A DNA stretch of 64,000 bases from DATHKG01 sp035489435 (GCA_035489435.1 DATHKG010000151.1); one strand, 5' to 3'. Shown: positions 8,332 through 18,351, counted from the stretch's first letter. The notes: generated by a model from the letters alone, not told the origin. A program made the numbers and translations.

Positions 8332-9300
8332 CTAAAATGCAGGTGGTGCCGCATTGAGATCGGAATCCAGGAAATCAGTGATCATGGGTATCAGCCAATC
8401 GGTTCGCTGCATCATACCGATATGAGTCGTACCCGGTATAATGGCCAGCCGGGATTGAGGCAGGCCATGTAAATCGCCCATTTTTCCGCCTCCTTTCGCA
8501 CGAAATAACTCCAGTGCGTGCTCGTATCGTAAACCGTCAGCATCGCCAATTGCCATGAATATCGGGGCTTTAATGTTTTTTACATCCTTCGACCAATCAT
8601 ATGGCTTCAGGTCTATACTGATAACTTTTTTCACAAATTCAGGGAAATGGGCCGGATCGTTTCCCAGACTATCGTATTGTTTTTGTACAGGTGTGCCCTT
8701 AAACATATCTGGTGTGAAAGTGGCAAAACTGGCTTCTACATCGGGCCACCACCCATCGTGAGCATAGGCACCTGATAACACCACGAGCCTGCGTACCTGC
8801 TCAGGATGGCGCACAGCTACCTGGAATGCTACACCACCTCCCATGCTATATCCCAATATATCAGCACTATCTATTTTGAGATGCTTAAGCAGACCCGATA
8901 CATCATCAGCCATCCCTTCATAACTAATTTCGCGGGATATATCCCTGGTGCGGCCGTGCCCTTGCATTTCAGCAACTATTATTTTCCGGTCTTTGGCCAG
9001 GAGAGGGATGATATGCGACCAATTTAAAGGTATATTCATATAAGAGCCATGCAGCAGTACGAGGGGTTTGCCATTGCCGTAGACCTCATAGTACATTTTA
9101 AGACCGTTTACGTTTGCATAGCCGCTGTCTGTAGCTTTTGTCTTCTGGCTGAAAATGCTGTCCCCGGAAGCAGCTGAAGCTGCCTGGTTTTCTTTCGGTT
9201 GAGGTTGGCAGGATGTCATTGACGCTCCAACGATTATCGCTCCAACGATTACCACTATAACGATGACAACCCGGAAAAAGGTCATAATACGCGTGTTCAT
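8332..9300 (-). CDS. Alpha/beta hydrolase, probable lipoprotein
   Basis: A 322-residue enzyme. The N-terminus has a hydrophobic helix (RVVIVIVVIVGAIIVGAS) ending in MTSC at Cys31, which looks like a lipoprotein signal. The mature part is an alpha/beta hydrolase fold: oxyanion region VLLHGSYMN, nucleophile elbow GYSMGG, acid in AIGDADGLR, and catalytic His in PGTTHIG. Family members cleave esters, amides, epoxides or other small molecules; the substrate here cannot be deduced. It is a single gene divergent from the sigma-factor gene at 9626. Confidence 0.85.
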   Translation of the reverse strand: MNTRIMTFFRVVIVIVVIVGAIIVGASMTSCQPQPKENQAASAASGDSIFSQKTKATDSGYANVNGLKMYYEVYGNGKPLVLLHGSYMNIPLNWSHIIPLLAKDRKIIVAEMQGHGRTRDISREISYEGMADDVSGLLKHLKIDSADILGYSMGGGVAFQVAVRHPEQVRRLVVLSGAYAHDGWWPDVEASFATFTPDMFKGTPVQKQYDSLGNDPAHFPEFVKKVISIDLKPYDWSKDVKNIKAPIFMAIGDADGLRYEHALELFRAKGGGKMGDLHGLPQSRLAIIPGTTHIGMMQRTDWLIPMITDFLDSDLNAAPPAF

Positions 9301-9625
9301 GTCCTATCGATTTGTTTTAATACAAAGCTCGGCAACAATGCTTTGTCACTCACAGGGCGTATGCGACAATTAACGGGCTACGGGCGACATACTTTGATCA
9401 GCCCTGTGGCATTCTCTACCCGGCGGTAGGTATAAATTTAAAGTTTGCACATAGAATTTTCAAACTTACCTAAACTCCCAACCGGCCTGTCATCCATCAA
9501 AATCCACCTGGATTTTACAATCCAATTCACCCGGGTGCAAAAATAAATTTCATATGTAGGTACATTTTTGTAGGGAACTTTCTCAATTTTACTGTCCTAT
9601 TACCACAACGCTTGTATAACTGTAT
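9301..9625. promoter_or_regulatory. Divergent intergenic region with several inverted repeats
   Basis: This 325-base gap separates the minus-strand hydrolase from the plus-strand sigma gene. It contains AAGTTTG/CAAACTT arms (9441-9447 and 9461-9467), AAAATCC/GGATTTT arms (9499-9505 and 9510-9516) and a perfect 10-bp palindrome CACCCGGGTG (9528-9537). A TAcaTTTTTG box at 9561-9570 resembles a Bacteroidota -7 element, but no TTTG lies at the proper upstream spacing. The palindromes could be operators for the sigma gene; this is inference. Confidence 0.35.
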
Positions 9626-10234
9626 ATGAAAAGAGCCTTGCCCGGAAAGATGGATGCAGCCGTAATCGGCCAACTACAATGGCAGATCGGGAAAAACAGC
9701 CAGAAGGCCTTAAAGGAACTCTACGGCCTGTTTTTTACCCGACTCTTTAATTTTGCCCTTTTATATGTTCATACAAAGGAGGTCGCGGAAGAACTGGTGA
9801 ACGATATAATGGTCAAGATCTGGAGTAACCGAAAAACCATCAGTGATATCCGCAATCTCGAAACTTATCTGTTCGTGGCAGTACGAAATCACGCTTTCAA
9901 CTATCTCTCCTCTTACTCCAGTTATCATATAGCTATAGAATCAGAAGGATCCCAGGCAAGGGTTATAAATATGACTGACCCTTCAAAAGATTTGGAATGG
10001 AAGGAGATTTCTTTTCAACTCGAAAAAGCTGTTGACACACTTCCCGATCAGTGCCGCACTGTTTTCAAACTGATCAGGGAAGAAGGTTTCAGGTATAAAC
10101 AGGTTGCAGAAATTCTGAACATTTCTCCGCGCACAGTGGAAACTCAATTGTTCCGCGCTATCAAAAAACTCGACAAAATAATTCAAACATACCAGGCAAA
10201 ATGCACCACTAAAACGGGCAAAACAAAACTTTAA
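9626..10234 (+). CDS. ECF RNA polymerase sigma-70 factor
   Basis: A 202-residue ECF sigma factor of the Bacteroidota FecI-like group. Region 2 spans about residues 28-95 (motifs EELVNDIMVKIWSN and ETYLFVAVRNHAFNYL) and region 4 about 130-190 (TLPDQCRTVFKLIREEG, then a helix-turn-helix YKQVAEILNISPRTVETQL). With the FecR gene at 10702 and the STN-domain SusC gene at 11791 it forms the usual trans-envelope signalling set: substrate binding at SusC is relayed through FecR to release the sigma factor. The FecR gene is separated by an unusually long 467-base gap holding tandem repeats. Confidence 0.92.
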   Translation: MKRALPGKMDAAVIGQLQWQIGKNSQKALKELYGLFFTRLFNFALLYVHTKEVAEELVNDIMVKIWSNRKTISDIRNLETYLFVAVRNHAFNYLSSYSSYHIAIESEGSQARVINMTDPSKDLEWKEISFQLEKAVDTLPDQCRTVFKLIREEGFRYKQVAEILNISPRTVETQLFRAIKKLDKIIQTYQAKCTTKTGKTKL

Positions 10235-10468
10235 ATTGTCGAATCGCCAATTGAACATTTTGTAAGATCGCATACCGAACATTGCGAAAATTAATTCAAG
10301 AGCAATGTTAGCTATCAGAGTCGTTCGCCTGCCTTCATAATTGCATAACATTCGCTTAACCAAGTACGTTAAGTCGCAATCAAATTTATTTCACCGGCTT
10401 CATCAACTTGATTGAACTGAATTTCAAGTATTCAAACATCGCCTCTGTATATCAACCATCTTAATTTT

Positions 10469-10531
10469 TCGATAAGCTATACCAGCTATCCGATAAGTTC
10501 TACCTACTATCCGATAAGCTCTGCCTACTAT
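10469..10531 (+). repeat. Three tandem 21-bp repeats
   Basis: Units at 10469-10489, 10490-10510 and 10511-10531 share the pattern CCGATAAGYTCTRCCTACTAT. Units 2 and 3 differ at only two positions; unit 1 is more diverged. They lie between the sigma and FecR genes. Possible tandem operator or simple replication-slippage product. Confidence 0.75.
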
Positions 10532-10570
10532 CAATAAATCAATTTACCAATTACAACAACAAATAGCAAC

Positions 10571-10629
10571 ACACTCACCACTCACCACTAACTCATCACT
10601 CATCACTCATAACTCATCACTCATCACTA
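10571..10629 (+). repeat. ACTCATC heptamer microsatellite
   Basis: A run of imperfect 7-base units (ACTCATC and ACTCACC variants) fills about 60 bases in front of the FecR gene. It is a low-complexity tandem repeat and a candidate for length variation. No coding frame uses it. The rest of the 10235-10701 gap shows no gene. Confidence 0.8.
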
Positions 10630-10701
10630 ATAATTATCTAAACAGTGTAAGTAATAAACCTCGTTCTCCTGTCTTAATAAAAGTCAACGTTAATTTTTCA
10701 A

Positions 10702-11748
10702 ATGAGCAATAACCGTTTCTTAGAATTGATAAGTCGAAAGCTCAGCGGCGAAGCAACAACCGAAGAACTCGGGGAGATCGAAGAAATTTTATCAGCCGAC
10801 GCTGAAGCTTCTGCAAGATTTAAATTACTTCATCAATATTGGAACCAACGCACCAACGCCAACCAACTTTCTGTTGAAGAAGCTTTTGAAAAACTGAAAG
10901 CCAAACTGGATGCACCGATAAACGAAACACCTGAAAAATCAAACAGACCTGATAAGAATTTATTGTTTGGTGTGGCCGCTGCGGCTTCTGTTATCCTGAT
11001 AACGGGCTCGTTGCTGTTCATAAAAAAAAATACCGGCAAAGATGAATCAACAGTTCAACAATCAGCACTCATCGAAAAAAAGAATATAAAAGGAGTTAAA
11101 AGCACTATGGCGTTACCTGATGGAACAAAGATCTGGCTCAACGCTGATACTAAGATCCAGTATCCGAAAAAGTTCAGTGGCAGTACAAGGGAAGTATACC
11201 TGAGCGGAGAGGCTTTTTTTGAAGTGGCTAAAAATCCCGGGAAGCCATTCATTATTCATCTTGCTAACGGAACAGTGAAAGTGCTGGGTACTTCATTCAA
11301 CATCAGGGCTTACGAGAATGAAAAATTTATAGAAACATCTGTTGCTACTGGCAAGGTTGCCTTCATTCCAAAACCTGCAATTGGCAGAAAGCAAGACACT
11401 GTTTTTTTAACCGGGGATAAAAAACTGCGTTACTTATTTACGAAAGAACAAGCGATTGTGGAATCTACCATCAGCAAGGAAGACATGGCATGGATAGGTG
11501 GAAAATTGGTATTCAGGGGGATGTCCTTTGATGAAATCGGTGTGGAACTGGAAAGAACTTTTGGAAAGAAAATAGTTTTCCTCTCTGAAAGTGCACGCCA
11601 GTTCCGTCTTACAGGGTCTTTCCAAAATAATTCTCTGGAGGAGATTCTCTTTTATCTGAGTAAATCGACGGAATTCAGCTATAAGATCAATAATGAGGAA
11701 GTGTTGATCAGTGACGGTTCAAAAGAACTTCCCCAGCGAGTACCCTAG
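10702..11748 (+). CDS. FecR family anti-sigma factor
   Basis: A 348-residue inner-membrane protein. The N-terminal cytoplasmic part (about 1-90) begins LELISRKLSGEATTEELGEI, a helix would cross the membrane near residues 92-110 (LLFGVAAAASVILITGSLLF), and the periplasmic FecR domain follows (TMALPDGTKIWLNADTKIQY, VYLSGEAFFEVAKNPGKPF, VLGTSFNIRAYEN). The C-terminus is a DUF4974-type STN-like domain (GMSFDEIGVELERTFGKKI). It senses the STN domain of the downstream SusC protein and controls the sigma factor encoded upstream. SusC follows after 42 bases. Confidence 0.93.
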   Translation: MSNNRFLELISRKLSGEATTEELGEIEEILSADAEASARFKLLHQYWNQRTNANQLSVEEAFEKLKAKLDAPINETPEKSNRPDKNLLFGVAAAASVILITGSLLFIKKNTGKDESTVQQSALIEKKNIKGVKSTMALPDGTKIWLNADTKIQYPKKFSGSTREVYLSGEAFFEVAKNPGKPFIIHLANGTVKVLGTSFNIRAYENEKFIETSVATGKVAFIPKPAIGRKQDTVFLTGDKKLRYLFTKEQAIVESTISKEDMAWIGGKLVFRGMSFDEIGVELERTFGKKIVFLSESARQFRLTGSFQNNSLEEILFYLSKSTEFSYKINNEEVLISDGSKELPQRVP

Positions 11749-11790
11749 CGAGGATATTAAGAGGCTATTTATAAGAAGCTATTTAATTAA

Positions 11791-14700
11791 ATGCTTAAAT
11801 CAATTTCTTTTATGAAAAGAATACCTGCTGCTTTGCTGTGCGGCATCGCCAGATGTACAGCAATTTTTTTCCTGCCGCTGCTAACTACCTGGTCAGCACA
11901 GGCCCAACTGGCATATTCTTCCCCTCCCAAAGTTTTTGTTGAGAATCATCAGATCGATATGAAAATAACGCTGCGGGTACGAAATGAAAAACTTGGTTCA
12001 GTACTTGAGAAGATCGAAAATCAAAGCAATTATGTGTTTGTATTTTCAAATGATGAAGTCAATGTGAACCGGAAAGTAACACTCGATGTAAAGCAGAAGA
12101 TTTTACCAGATGTTTTGAAAGAATTACTTTCTCCTCTTGGCGCCACTTATGAAATTCTGGATGATAAGATCATTCTGAAGCAGGTAAAAACATCAAACAC
12201 TTTACCCACAGGCAGTAATCAGCAAATAAATAATGCACCAGGCGTTGTTGCTGCTGTCAGGGCTGATACAGTAATTAACGGGAAAGTTGTCGGTACCGAT
12301 GGTTCTCCGTTAAGCAATGCAAGTGTGAGTCTTAAAGGAACTTCGGTTGGAACTACCACCAATGAACAGGGCGAGTTCGTTTTAAGTATCCCTGAAGGAA
12401 TGGGCAACGGCACCCTGGTGATCTCAACAGTTGGCTATGCAACGCTGGAAACGAAGCTTGATAGCAAAACTCAATATATCGTGAAGATGGTATCCCAATC
12501 AAAAGATCTGGGTGAAGTAGTAGTAGTGGGATATGGCACTCAAAGGAAAGCTAATCTTACAGGTGCGGTATCTTCAATCAAAGGCGAAGACATTATCACT
12601 ACTAAGAACGAGAACGTACAAAACATGATCACCGGAAAAATTCCAGGCGTTCGCGTTACTCAAAGAACATCTGAACCTGGCTCCTTCAATAATAACTTCG
12701 ACATTCGCGCCATGGGAACACCGCTCGTAGTGATCGATGGTATCCCCCGTACCGCTGATGATTTTCAACGTCTCGATCCAAATGACATTGAAAATATTTC
12801 TGTATTGAAAGACGCTTCTGCTGCAATTTATGGGGTACGTGCTGCGAATGGTGTTGTGTTGGTGACTACAAAAAGAGGCGCAGGTAACAAACTCGAATTG
12901 AATTATTCCGGTACTTATGGATGGCAGATCCCATCTGGCTTACCGGCAACCGTTAATGCGGAAGAATATATGACCCTCCGTAATGAGCAGGCCATGCACA
13001 ATGTGAACGGCGGATCTCCTATATTTAATGATCAGCAATTTGAAGATTACAGATCAGGAAAAAAACAGAGTACAGATTGGTACCCTTTGGTATTCTCTGA
13101 TCATGCTCCGCAAACAATGCACAATCTCAATGCATCAGGAGGCAATGACAAAACCAATTATTATATTGGCCTTGGTTACGAATACCAGGAGAGCTTCTTT
13201 AAATCAAACGATCTGAACTATGAGAAGTATAACGTTCGTTCAAATATCACTACGAAACTTGCGGATCGTCTCACCCTCGATCTTAACCTGAGTGGTGTTA
13301 CTGATCAGCAGGATCGTCCATTCCAGGATTCATGGTGGATCGTTCGAAGCTTCTGGAGACAAGGTCCCCAGATTCCGGCTTATGCAAACAATGATCCCAC
13401 CAAGCCTTACCATGGATTAATTGAAGGCGATAACCCTGTATCATTTATGGATGCAGATTTAACCGGTTGGAAGAAATACAATAAGAAATTCTTTCAATCA
13501 TCTGCCAGCCTGAAATACGATATACCCGGAGTTACAGGATTGTCTATAAAAGGACTGTTCAGCTACGACTATTTTGTATCAAACGCAGATTTGTACCAGA
13601 GAGAGTATATCCAATACAGATATGACGAAGCTTCACAAAGCTATCCTAAGTTTACCCGTCAGTCCCCCAACAGAATTCGCAGGGAATCATACTTCAAACA
13701 ACAAACGCTGGGGCAGGTTTCTCTGAATTATGATACAAGAATAAAAAAACATTCTATCAATGCCCTTGTGCTAGGGGAAGCGCAAAAAAGAAATGGCGAT
13801 AACTTCTTCGCACAAAGAGACATGGTGCTGCAGCTACCTTATATTTTTGCAGGTATAGCTGAAGGACAACTGGCTACCATGAATTCGGATTCCAGTGCAC
13901 TCTATGAATCCACCAACATGGCATTGGTTGGAAAACTGAACTATAACTTCAACAATAAGTATCTGGCTGAATTCCTGTTCCGTTACGATGGTTCATCAAG
14001 GTTTGCTCCCGGATCACAGTGGGGCTTCTTCCCGGCGGCATCTATAGGTTGGAGAGTTTCAGAAGAAAGTTTCTTCAGAAATATTGACGCGTTTTCATTC
14101 ATCACCAATTTGAAATTCCGTGGCTCTTACGGCAAAACCGGTGATGACCAGGCCTCAAGCTATCAGTTTATTTCTGGTTATAACTACCCAACCAGTACAG
14201 ACAGGCGAAATTTTACCGGCGGTTACCTTTTTGATGGCAGCTTTAATGCAAGCGCCGATCACAAAGGTTTTCCTAATCCGAACATCACCTGGTTTACCGC
14301 TAAAACATTTGATTTAGGCCTTGACATTGAACTATGGAATGGGCTTCTGGGGTTAAGTGCGGACTATTTCAGCCGCCACCGTGAAGGCCTTCTGACTCAG
14401 AGAGCCGGGGGTATTCCTACAGTAGTAGGGGCTGCTTTACCATTTGAGAATATCAACAGCGACCGCACCTATGGATTCGATATGGAGGTCACGCACAGAA
14501 ACCGCCTGGGTAATCTCAGTTACAATGCCAAAGCAATATTTTCTTTGGCACGTGTTAAACGTTTGTATGTAGAGCGTGGGGCAATCGGTAGCTCATGGAG
14601 TAACTGGAAGAACAATCAGAACGATCGTTTACAGGGTGTTCACAATGGTCTTGAAGGTGCAGGACAGTTTACTTCATGGGAAGACATTTATAACAATCCA

Positions 14701-15312
14701 TTCTATATCGGTAGGGGAACTCTTATCGGCGACTATAAATATGAAGACTGGAACGGTGACGGTGAGATCAATGGAAATGATGTCCATCCGATTCATTACA
14801 ACCAATTCCCCTGGATGAACTTCAGCTTTATGTTTGATGCTGCTTACAAAGGTTTTGACATAAACTTTTTATTCCAGGGTTCGGCGATGGGTTCACTTAT
14901 TTATGGTGAACAACTTCGCATACCGCTGTGGGGTAACGGGGAGTCGGGAGCGATGGAGCAGTTTATGGACAGATGGCATCCTGCAGATCCCAAAGCAGAT
15001 CCGTATAGTCCTTCAACTCAATGGGTACCTGGCCGTTTTGCCAACACAGGCATAACACCGGACGAAAACTCTTCGTTCAATGTGGAGGACGGCGCATATC
15101 TGCGTTTGAAATCTATTGAGCTTGGTTACACAATTTCAACTGATATACTGAAGAAGATTAAAATGAAAAACTTCCGCGTTTTTGTGAACGCATATAACCT
15201 GGTAACCTTTACCAAGGTGAAGTTTGTGGACCCTGAGCATCCGCTTGACAACTTTGGATACCTGTATCCATTGAATAAAACTGTATCTGTGGGATTAAAT
15301 ATTAAACTCTGA
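11791..15312 (+). CDS. SusC/RagA TonB-dependent outer-membrane transporter with STN domain
   Basis: A 1173-residue TonB-linked transporter. After a signal peptide ending near QAQ it has an STN domain (about residues 50-130, ITLRVRNEKLGSVLEKIE), a carboxypeptidase-regulatory-like domain (about 165-240, VNGKVVGTDGSPLSNASV-type pattern), the SusC TonB-box region (GEVVVVGYGTQRKANLTG), a plug domain (DIRAMGTPLVVIDGIPR, VLKDASAAIYGVRAANG) and a beta barrel ending SVGLNIKL. The STN domain means it also signals to FecR and the sigma factor. SusD follows after 5 bases. It imports an oligosaccharide or similar nutrient of unknown type. ATG 11812 is an alternative start. Confidence 0.95.
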   Translation: MLKSISFMKRIPAALLCGIARCTAIFFLPLLTTWSAQAQLAYSSPPKVFVENHQIDMKITLRVRNEKLGSVLEKIENQSNYVFVFSNDEVNVNRKVTLDVKQKILPDVLKELLSPLGATYEILDDKIILKQVKTSNTLPTGSNQQINNAPGVVAAVRADTVINGKVVGTDGSPLSNASVSLKGTSVGTTTNEQGEFVLSIPEGMGNGTLVISTVGYATLETKLDSKTQYIVKMVSQSKDLGEVVVVGYGTQRKANLTGAVSSIKGEDIITTKNENVQNMITGKIPGVRVTQRTSEPGSFNNNFDIRAMGTPLVVIDGIPRTADDFQRLDPNDIENISVLKDASAAIYGVRAANGVVLVTTKRGAGNKLELNYSGTYGWQIPSGLPATVNAEEYMTLRNEQAMHNVNGGSPIFNDQQFEDYRSGKKQSTDWYPLVFSDHAPQTMHNLNASGGNDKTNYYIGLGYEYQESFFKSNDLNYEKYNVRSNITTKLADRLTLDLNLSGVTDQQDRPFQDSWWIVRSFWRQGPQIPAYANNDPTKPYHGLIEGDNPVSFMDADLTGWKKYNKKFFQSSASLKYDIPGVTGLSIKGLFSYDYFVSNADLYQREYIQYRYDEASQSYPKFTRQSPNRIRRESYFKQQTLGQVSLNYDTRIKKHSINALVLGEAQKRNGDNFFAQRDMVLQLPYIFAGIAEGQLATMNSDSSALYESTNMALVGKLNYNFNNKYLAEFLFRYDGSSRFAPGSQWGFFPAASIGWRVSEESFFRNIDAFSFITNLKFRGSYGKTGDDQASSYQFISGYNYPTSTDRRNFTGGYLFDGSFNASADHKGFPNPNITWFTAKTFDLGLDIELWNGLLGLSADYFSRHREGLLTQRAGGIPTVVGAALPFENINSDRTYGFDMEVTHRNRLGNLSYNAKAIFSLARVKRLYVERGAIGSSWSNWKNNQNDRLQGVHNGLEGAGQFTSWEDIYNNPFYIGRGTLIGDYKYEDWNGDGEINGNDVHPIHYNQFPWMNFSFMFDAAYKGFDINFLFQGSAMGSLIYGEQLRIPLWGNGESGAMEQFMDRWHPADPKADPYSPSTQWVPGRFANTGITPDENSSFNVEDGAYLRLKSIELGYTISTDILKKIKMKNFRVFVNAYNLVTFTKVKFVDPEHPLDNFGYLYPLNKTVSVGLNIKL

Positions 15313-15317
15313 TTGTC

Positions 15318-17375
15318 ATGAAATTCAAACATTCTATATTTATTATAATCTCCCTTAGCAGCATCTTTATATCCTGCAAAAAATATCTTGACGTACCCCC
15401 CATGAACGTGGTGCAGGACAAAGATCTTTTTTCAAGCGCAGCGGGTCTCACTGTGTACATGTCGCGGCTTTACAGCCAGATGCCATTTGAAGACTTCAAA
15501 TATTCACCCGGGCGACAATTTTTTGATGACTGGTTAGTATCTCCCGGAGCTAACGAAGGTGCTTCCATCGGTCGTGATGCTGGTGAAGCGATGACATCGG
15601 AAGGATTTTTCCGTAATGGTGCTTATTGGGTCCGTGCCTACAACCTGCTTCGGGATGCAAATAGACTGATCGAAATTTTGCCTGAATACAAAGCCAATTT
15701 TACGGCAGATGAATATAAGCACTTCATCGGCGAAGGTTATTTTACGAGAGCAATGGTGTTCTACTCGCTTGCAAAGCGCTATGGTGGAATCCCATTGGTT
15801 AAGTCTGTACTTAACTATCCGGAAATGCCTGCTGCTCAACTTGAGGTGGCACGTTCAACAGAAGAGGAAACCTGGAACCAGGTGTTAGCAGATTATGACT
15901 CAGCCATCGTAATGCTTAACGCTACAAGCCCTAAAAGAGGTTATGCCAACAAATTTGTTGCTTATGGATTTAAATCTGAAGCAATGTTGTTTGCAGGTTC
16001 TGTAGCTAAATACAATAAGATTACAGGCTTTGGCGACAAATCAAAAGTTCGCGTTATTGGATTCGACCCTGGTACCGCCGCTGCAGCTTCTGCAAAATAT
16101 TTCAAAGAAGCGTATACTGCTGCACGTGAGGTGATCAAGAGTAATAAATACTCACTGTATAAAAAGAAATGGTCCCCTGTTGATAAAGAAGGTCAATACC
16201 AGAACATGGTAGATATGTTTTCAGATCCCTCAAGTGTTGAGAATATTTATATAAAAGAATACAAATTCCCTGACCTGGCACATGGATATGATGCTTACAA
16301 TATCCCACGTCAGCTGATGGGAGGGAATGGTTATTCAGCTGGTAACTGTCCAACGCTGGATTTTGTGGAGTTGTTTGATGGGTTCAATAAAAATCCTGAT
16401 GGTACCATCAAAGTGCTTGATAATTCCGGCAAGTACCTGATGTTTGATAAGATCACTGACCTTTTTGCCAATGCTGAGCCCCGTCTTCGTGCATATGTTA
16501 TCCTTCCCGGCGATGTATTCAAGGGAGAGGTGATTGAGATCCGGAGAGGAATTTATACAGGCGATGCTGCTGGCGGTATAACTCCCCTGAGAGTGGTTAA
16601 TGGTGGCTTACCTAATTACACAGTTTCAGGTCCTGTTAACTATAACCAGGTGGATGCATATACAGCGAAAGGTGCATTTACCAGTGGAAAAAAATTATTC
16701 CTTTCGCAGAGTGGTACAACACACGAAGTTGTGCCGATTCCCGGCGGAGGTAATATGAATGCGAGTGGCAAGAGTGGTCCTTTCACGGCGGATAATACAG
16801 CTGCTATGACAGGATTTGTGGTTCGTAAATGGCTCAATCCAAATATGTCCCAGGCATTGGTATTGGAAGCACGCTCCGAACAGCATTTTGTGTTGTTGCG
16901 TTATGCCGAAATACTGCTGAACGCCGCAGAAGCTGCCAATGAATTATTGTCTGCCGGCCAGACCATCTCCGGCGAAAATCTGCAGCAGACTGCGTTCGAG
17001 TCGATCAGGGACATCCGTGAAAGAGCAGGTGCCAGTCCTTTAATTGGTGCAGGTGAAGTGGTTGGATCCAACGGTCTCACTATTATCCGCAAGGAACGCA
17101 GAAAGGAGCTTGCTTTCGAAAATAAGGTCCTTTGGGATATCAGGCGCTGGAGAACCCAACACTCAGATATGTTAAATGGATTCACCCAATCAGATGGTGC
17201 ATTCTACAAAGGTCTGTATCCTTTCTATTCTACCACAACAGGTAAGTATTTCTTCGATGCCGGGTTGGAGGAAAGCAGAAAACGTTTCCGCATCATTGAA
17301 CAGGAATATTACCTGGCAATACCAGCCGCTGAAGTTGCCAAGAGCCCTGTTATTGATCAGCAGCCAGGTCGTTAA
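15318..17375 (+). CDS. SusD/RagB family nutrient-binding outer-membrane lipoprotein
   Basis: A 685-residue lipoprotein with the lipobox at ISCKKYLDVPP and the usual SusD pattern: an N-terminal TPR-like helical half (YWVRAYNLLRDANRLIE, YFTRAMVFYSLAKRYGGIPL) and a C-terminal half ending in FVLLRYAEILLNAAEAANE, IRKERRKELAFE and LWDIRRW. It caps the SusC barrel on the cell surface and binds the ligand. Its start is 5 bases after the SusC stop, so translation is likely coupled. It is longer than typical SusD proteins (about 550 residues), with extra segments in the middle. Confidence 0.95.
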   Translation: MKFKHSIFIIISLSSIFISCKKYLDVPPMNVVQDKDLFSSAAGLTVYMSRLYSQMPFEDFKYSPGRQFFDDWLVSPGANEGASIGRDAGEAMTSEGFFRNGAYWVRAYNLLRDANRLIEILPEYKANFTADEYKHFIGEGYFTRAMVFYSLAKRYGGIPLVKSVLNYPEMPAAQLEVARSTEEETWNQVLADYDSAIVMLNATSPKRGYANKFVAYGFKSEAMLFAGSVAKYNKITGFGDKSKVRVIGFDPGTAAAASAKYFKEAYTAAREVIKSNKYSLYKKKWSPVDKEGQYQNMVDMFSDPSSVENIYIKEYKFPDLAHGYDAYNIPRQLMGGNGYSAGNCPTLDFVELFDGFNKNPDGTIKVLDNSGKYLMFDKITDLFANAEPRLRAYVILPGDVFKGEVIEIRRGIYTGDAAGGITPLRVVNGGLPNYTVSGPVNYNQVDAYTAKGAFTSGKKLFLSQSGTTHEVVPIPGGGNMNASGKSGPFTADNTAAMTGFVVRKWLNPNMSQALVLEARSEQHFVLLRYAEILLNAAEAANELLSAGQTISGENLQQTAFESIRDIRERAGASPLIGAGEVVGSNGLTIIRKERRKELAFENKVLWDIRRWRTQHSDMLNGFTQSDGAFYKGLYPFYSTTTGKYFFDAGLEESRKRFRIIEQEYYLAIPAAEVAKSPVIDQQPGR

Positions 17376-17420
17376 CTTCTAAAGAAAGAAACTACATTAT
17401 CAAATTGAAAAAAGTAAGAA

Positions 17421-18257
17421 ATGAAACGGAGCAAATCAAAAAATATACTGATGAAAAAGATATTCAACGGCATATTAATATTAATTGCTGTTACCGGGTT
17501 CTCTTCCTGTGAGAAGGATAATTACGAGCTGCCTGCAGAGACTCTCAAAGGAAGGGTAGTTGATGCTGCTACGGGGGAGCCGGTCTTAACAGATCAGGGT
17601 GCTGAAGGTACCCGTATAAGGCTGCGTGAGCTGAGTTGGAAAGAGACACCTGTTCCGGATAATTTTGATTTCTTCTGTATGAAGGAAGGTAATTTTCAAA
17701 ATACCAAAGTTTTTGCAGGAAACTACAATGTAAGAGTGGACGGTGCATTTATTCCTATGGTAAGAAGAAAGGCTAACGGAGATACTATTGCAAATGAATC
17801 AATCAATACAGATATTAAAGGTATTACTGAGATTGAGTTTAAAGTTCAGCCTTTTCTGAAAGTTGAATGGGTTGGTGACCCGGTAATCGCTGGCGGCAAG
17901 ATCATCGCCAGGGTAAGGGTTACAAGAGCTGTCAGTCCCGCCGAATTCAAATCGAAGATCGAACCTATGGGTGGTTACAGTGATAATATGCAGAATGTAA
18001 CAGATTTGCGCTTATTTGTAAGCCAGGTACCTTTTGTTGGCTATCGCGAATGGGACAATAGGTACTCCACAGAAATAGGTTATACCGGAAATGCATTTGA
18101 CGCATTGTTAGGGCAGACTATCACTATCACTTCAAATGGTAGCATTCCGGCTGGAAGCACCGTCTTTATCCGTGCAGCTGCGAGAATTAATTATGCAACA
18201 GAAAATATCCGTCGTCACAATTATAATGCAGCTATGAGAGTAGATTTGCCAAAATAA
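17421..18257 (+). CDS. DUF3823 family lipoprotein of the SusCD locus
   Basis: A 278-residue lipoprotein. If translated from ATG 17421 it has a polar leader before a second ATG at 17451, whose product (MKKIFNGILILIAVTGFSSC) is a more normal lipoprotein signal; the later start may be the real one. The mature part has a DUF3823 domain (LKGRVVDAATGEPVLTDQGA) followed by a second beta-sandwich. Proteins of this family are encoded just after SusD and are thought to be surface glycan-binding accessory proteins. Substrate is unknown. Confidence 0.85.
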   Translation: MKRSKSKNILMKKIFNGILILIAVTGFSSCEKDNYELPAETLKGRVVDAATGEPVLTDQGAEGTRIRLRELSWKETPVPDNFDFFCMKEGNFQNTKVFAGNYNVRVDGAFIPMVRRKANGDTIANESINTDIKGITEIEFKVQPFLKVEWVGDPVIAGGKIIARVRVTRAVSPAEFKSKIEPMGGYSDNMQNVTDLRLFVSQVPFVGYREWDNRYSTEIGYTGNAFDALLGQTITITSNGSIPAGSTVFIRAAARINYATENIRRHNYNAAMRVDLPK

Positions 18258-18290
18258 TTGTTCGCAGTAATTGGTTTGAATAAATCCCAA

Positions 18291-18325
18291 TTTGTAGCGG
18301 AATTATAAAATTGTATATTTTTTTG
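18291..18325 (+). promoter_or_regulatory. Putative Bacteroidota promoter of the glycosidase-like gene
   Basis: TTTG (18291-18294), 19 bases, then TATATTTTTTTG (18314-18325). This is close to the Bacteroidota primary-sigma consensus TTTG-N19-TAnnTTTG and sits about 27 bases before the ATG at 18352. It suggests the glycosidase-like gene can be transcribed apart from SusCD. Confidence 0.45.
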
Positions 18326-18351
18326 CAGAACAATTATCTCAAAATTCCAAG

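Noticed and set aside
9561..9570. TACATTTTTG as promoter -7 of the sigma gene
   Set aside because: No TTTG at the required 19-20 bases upstream.
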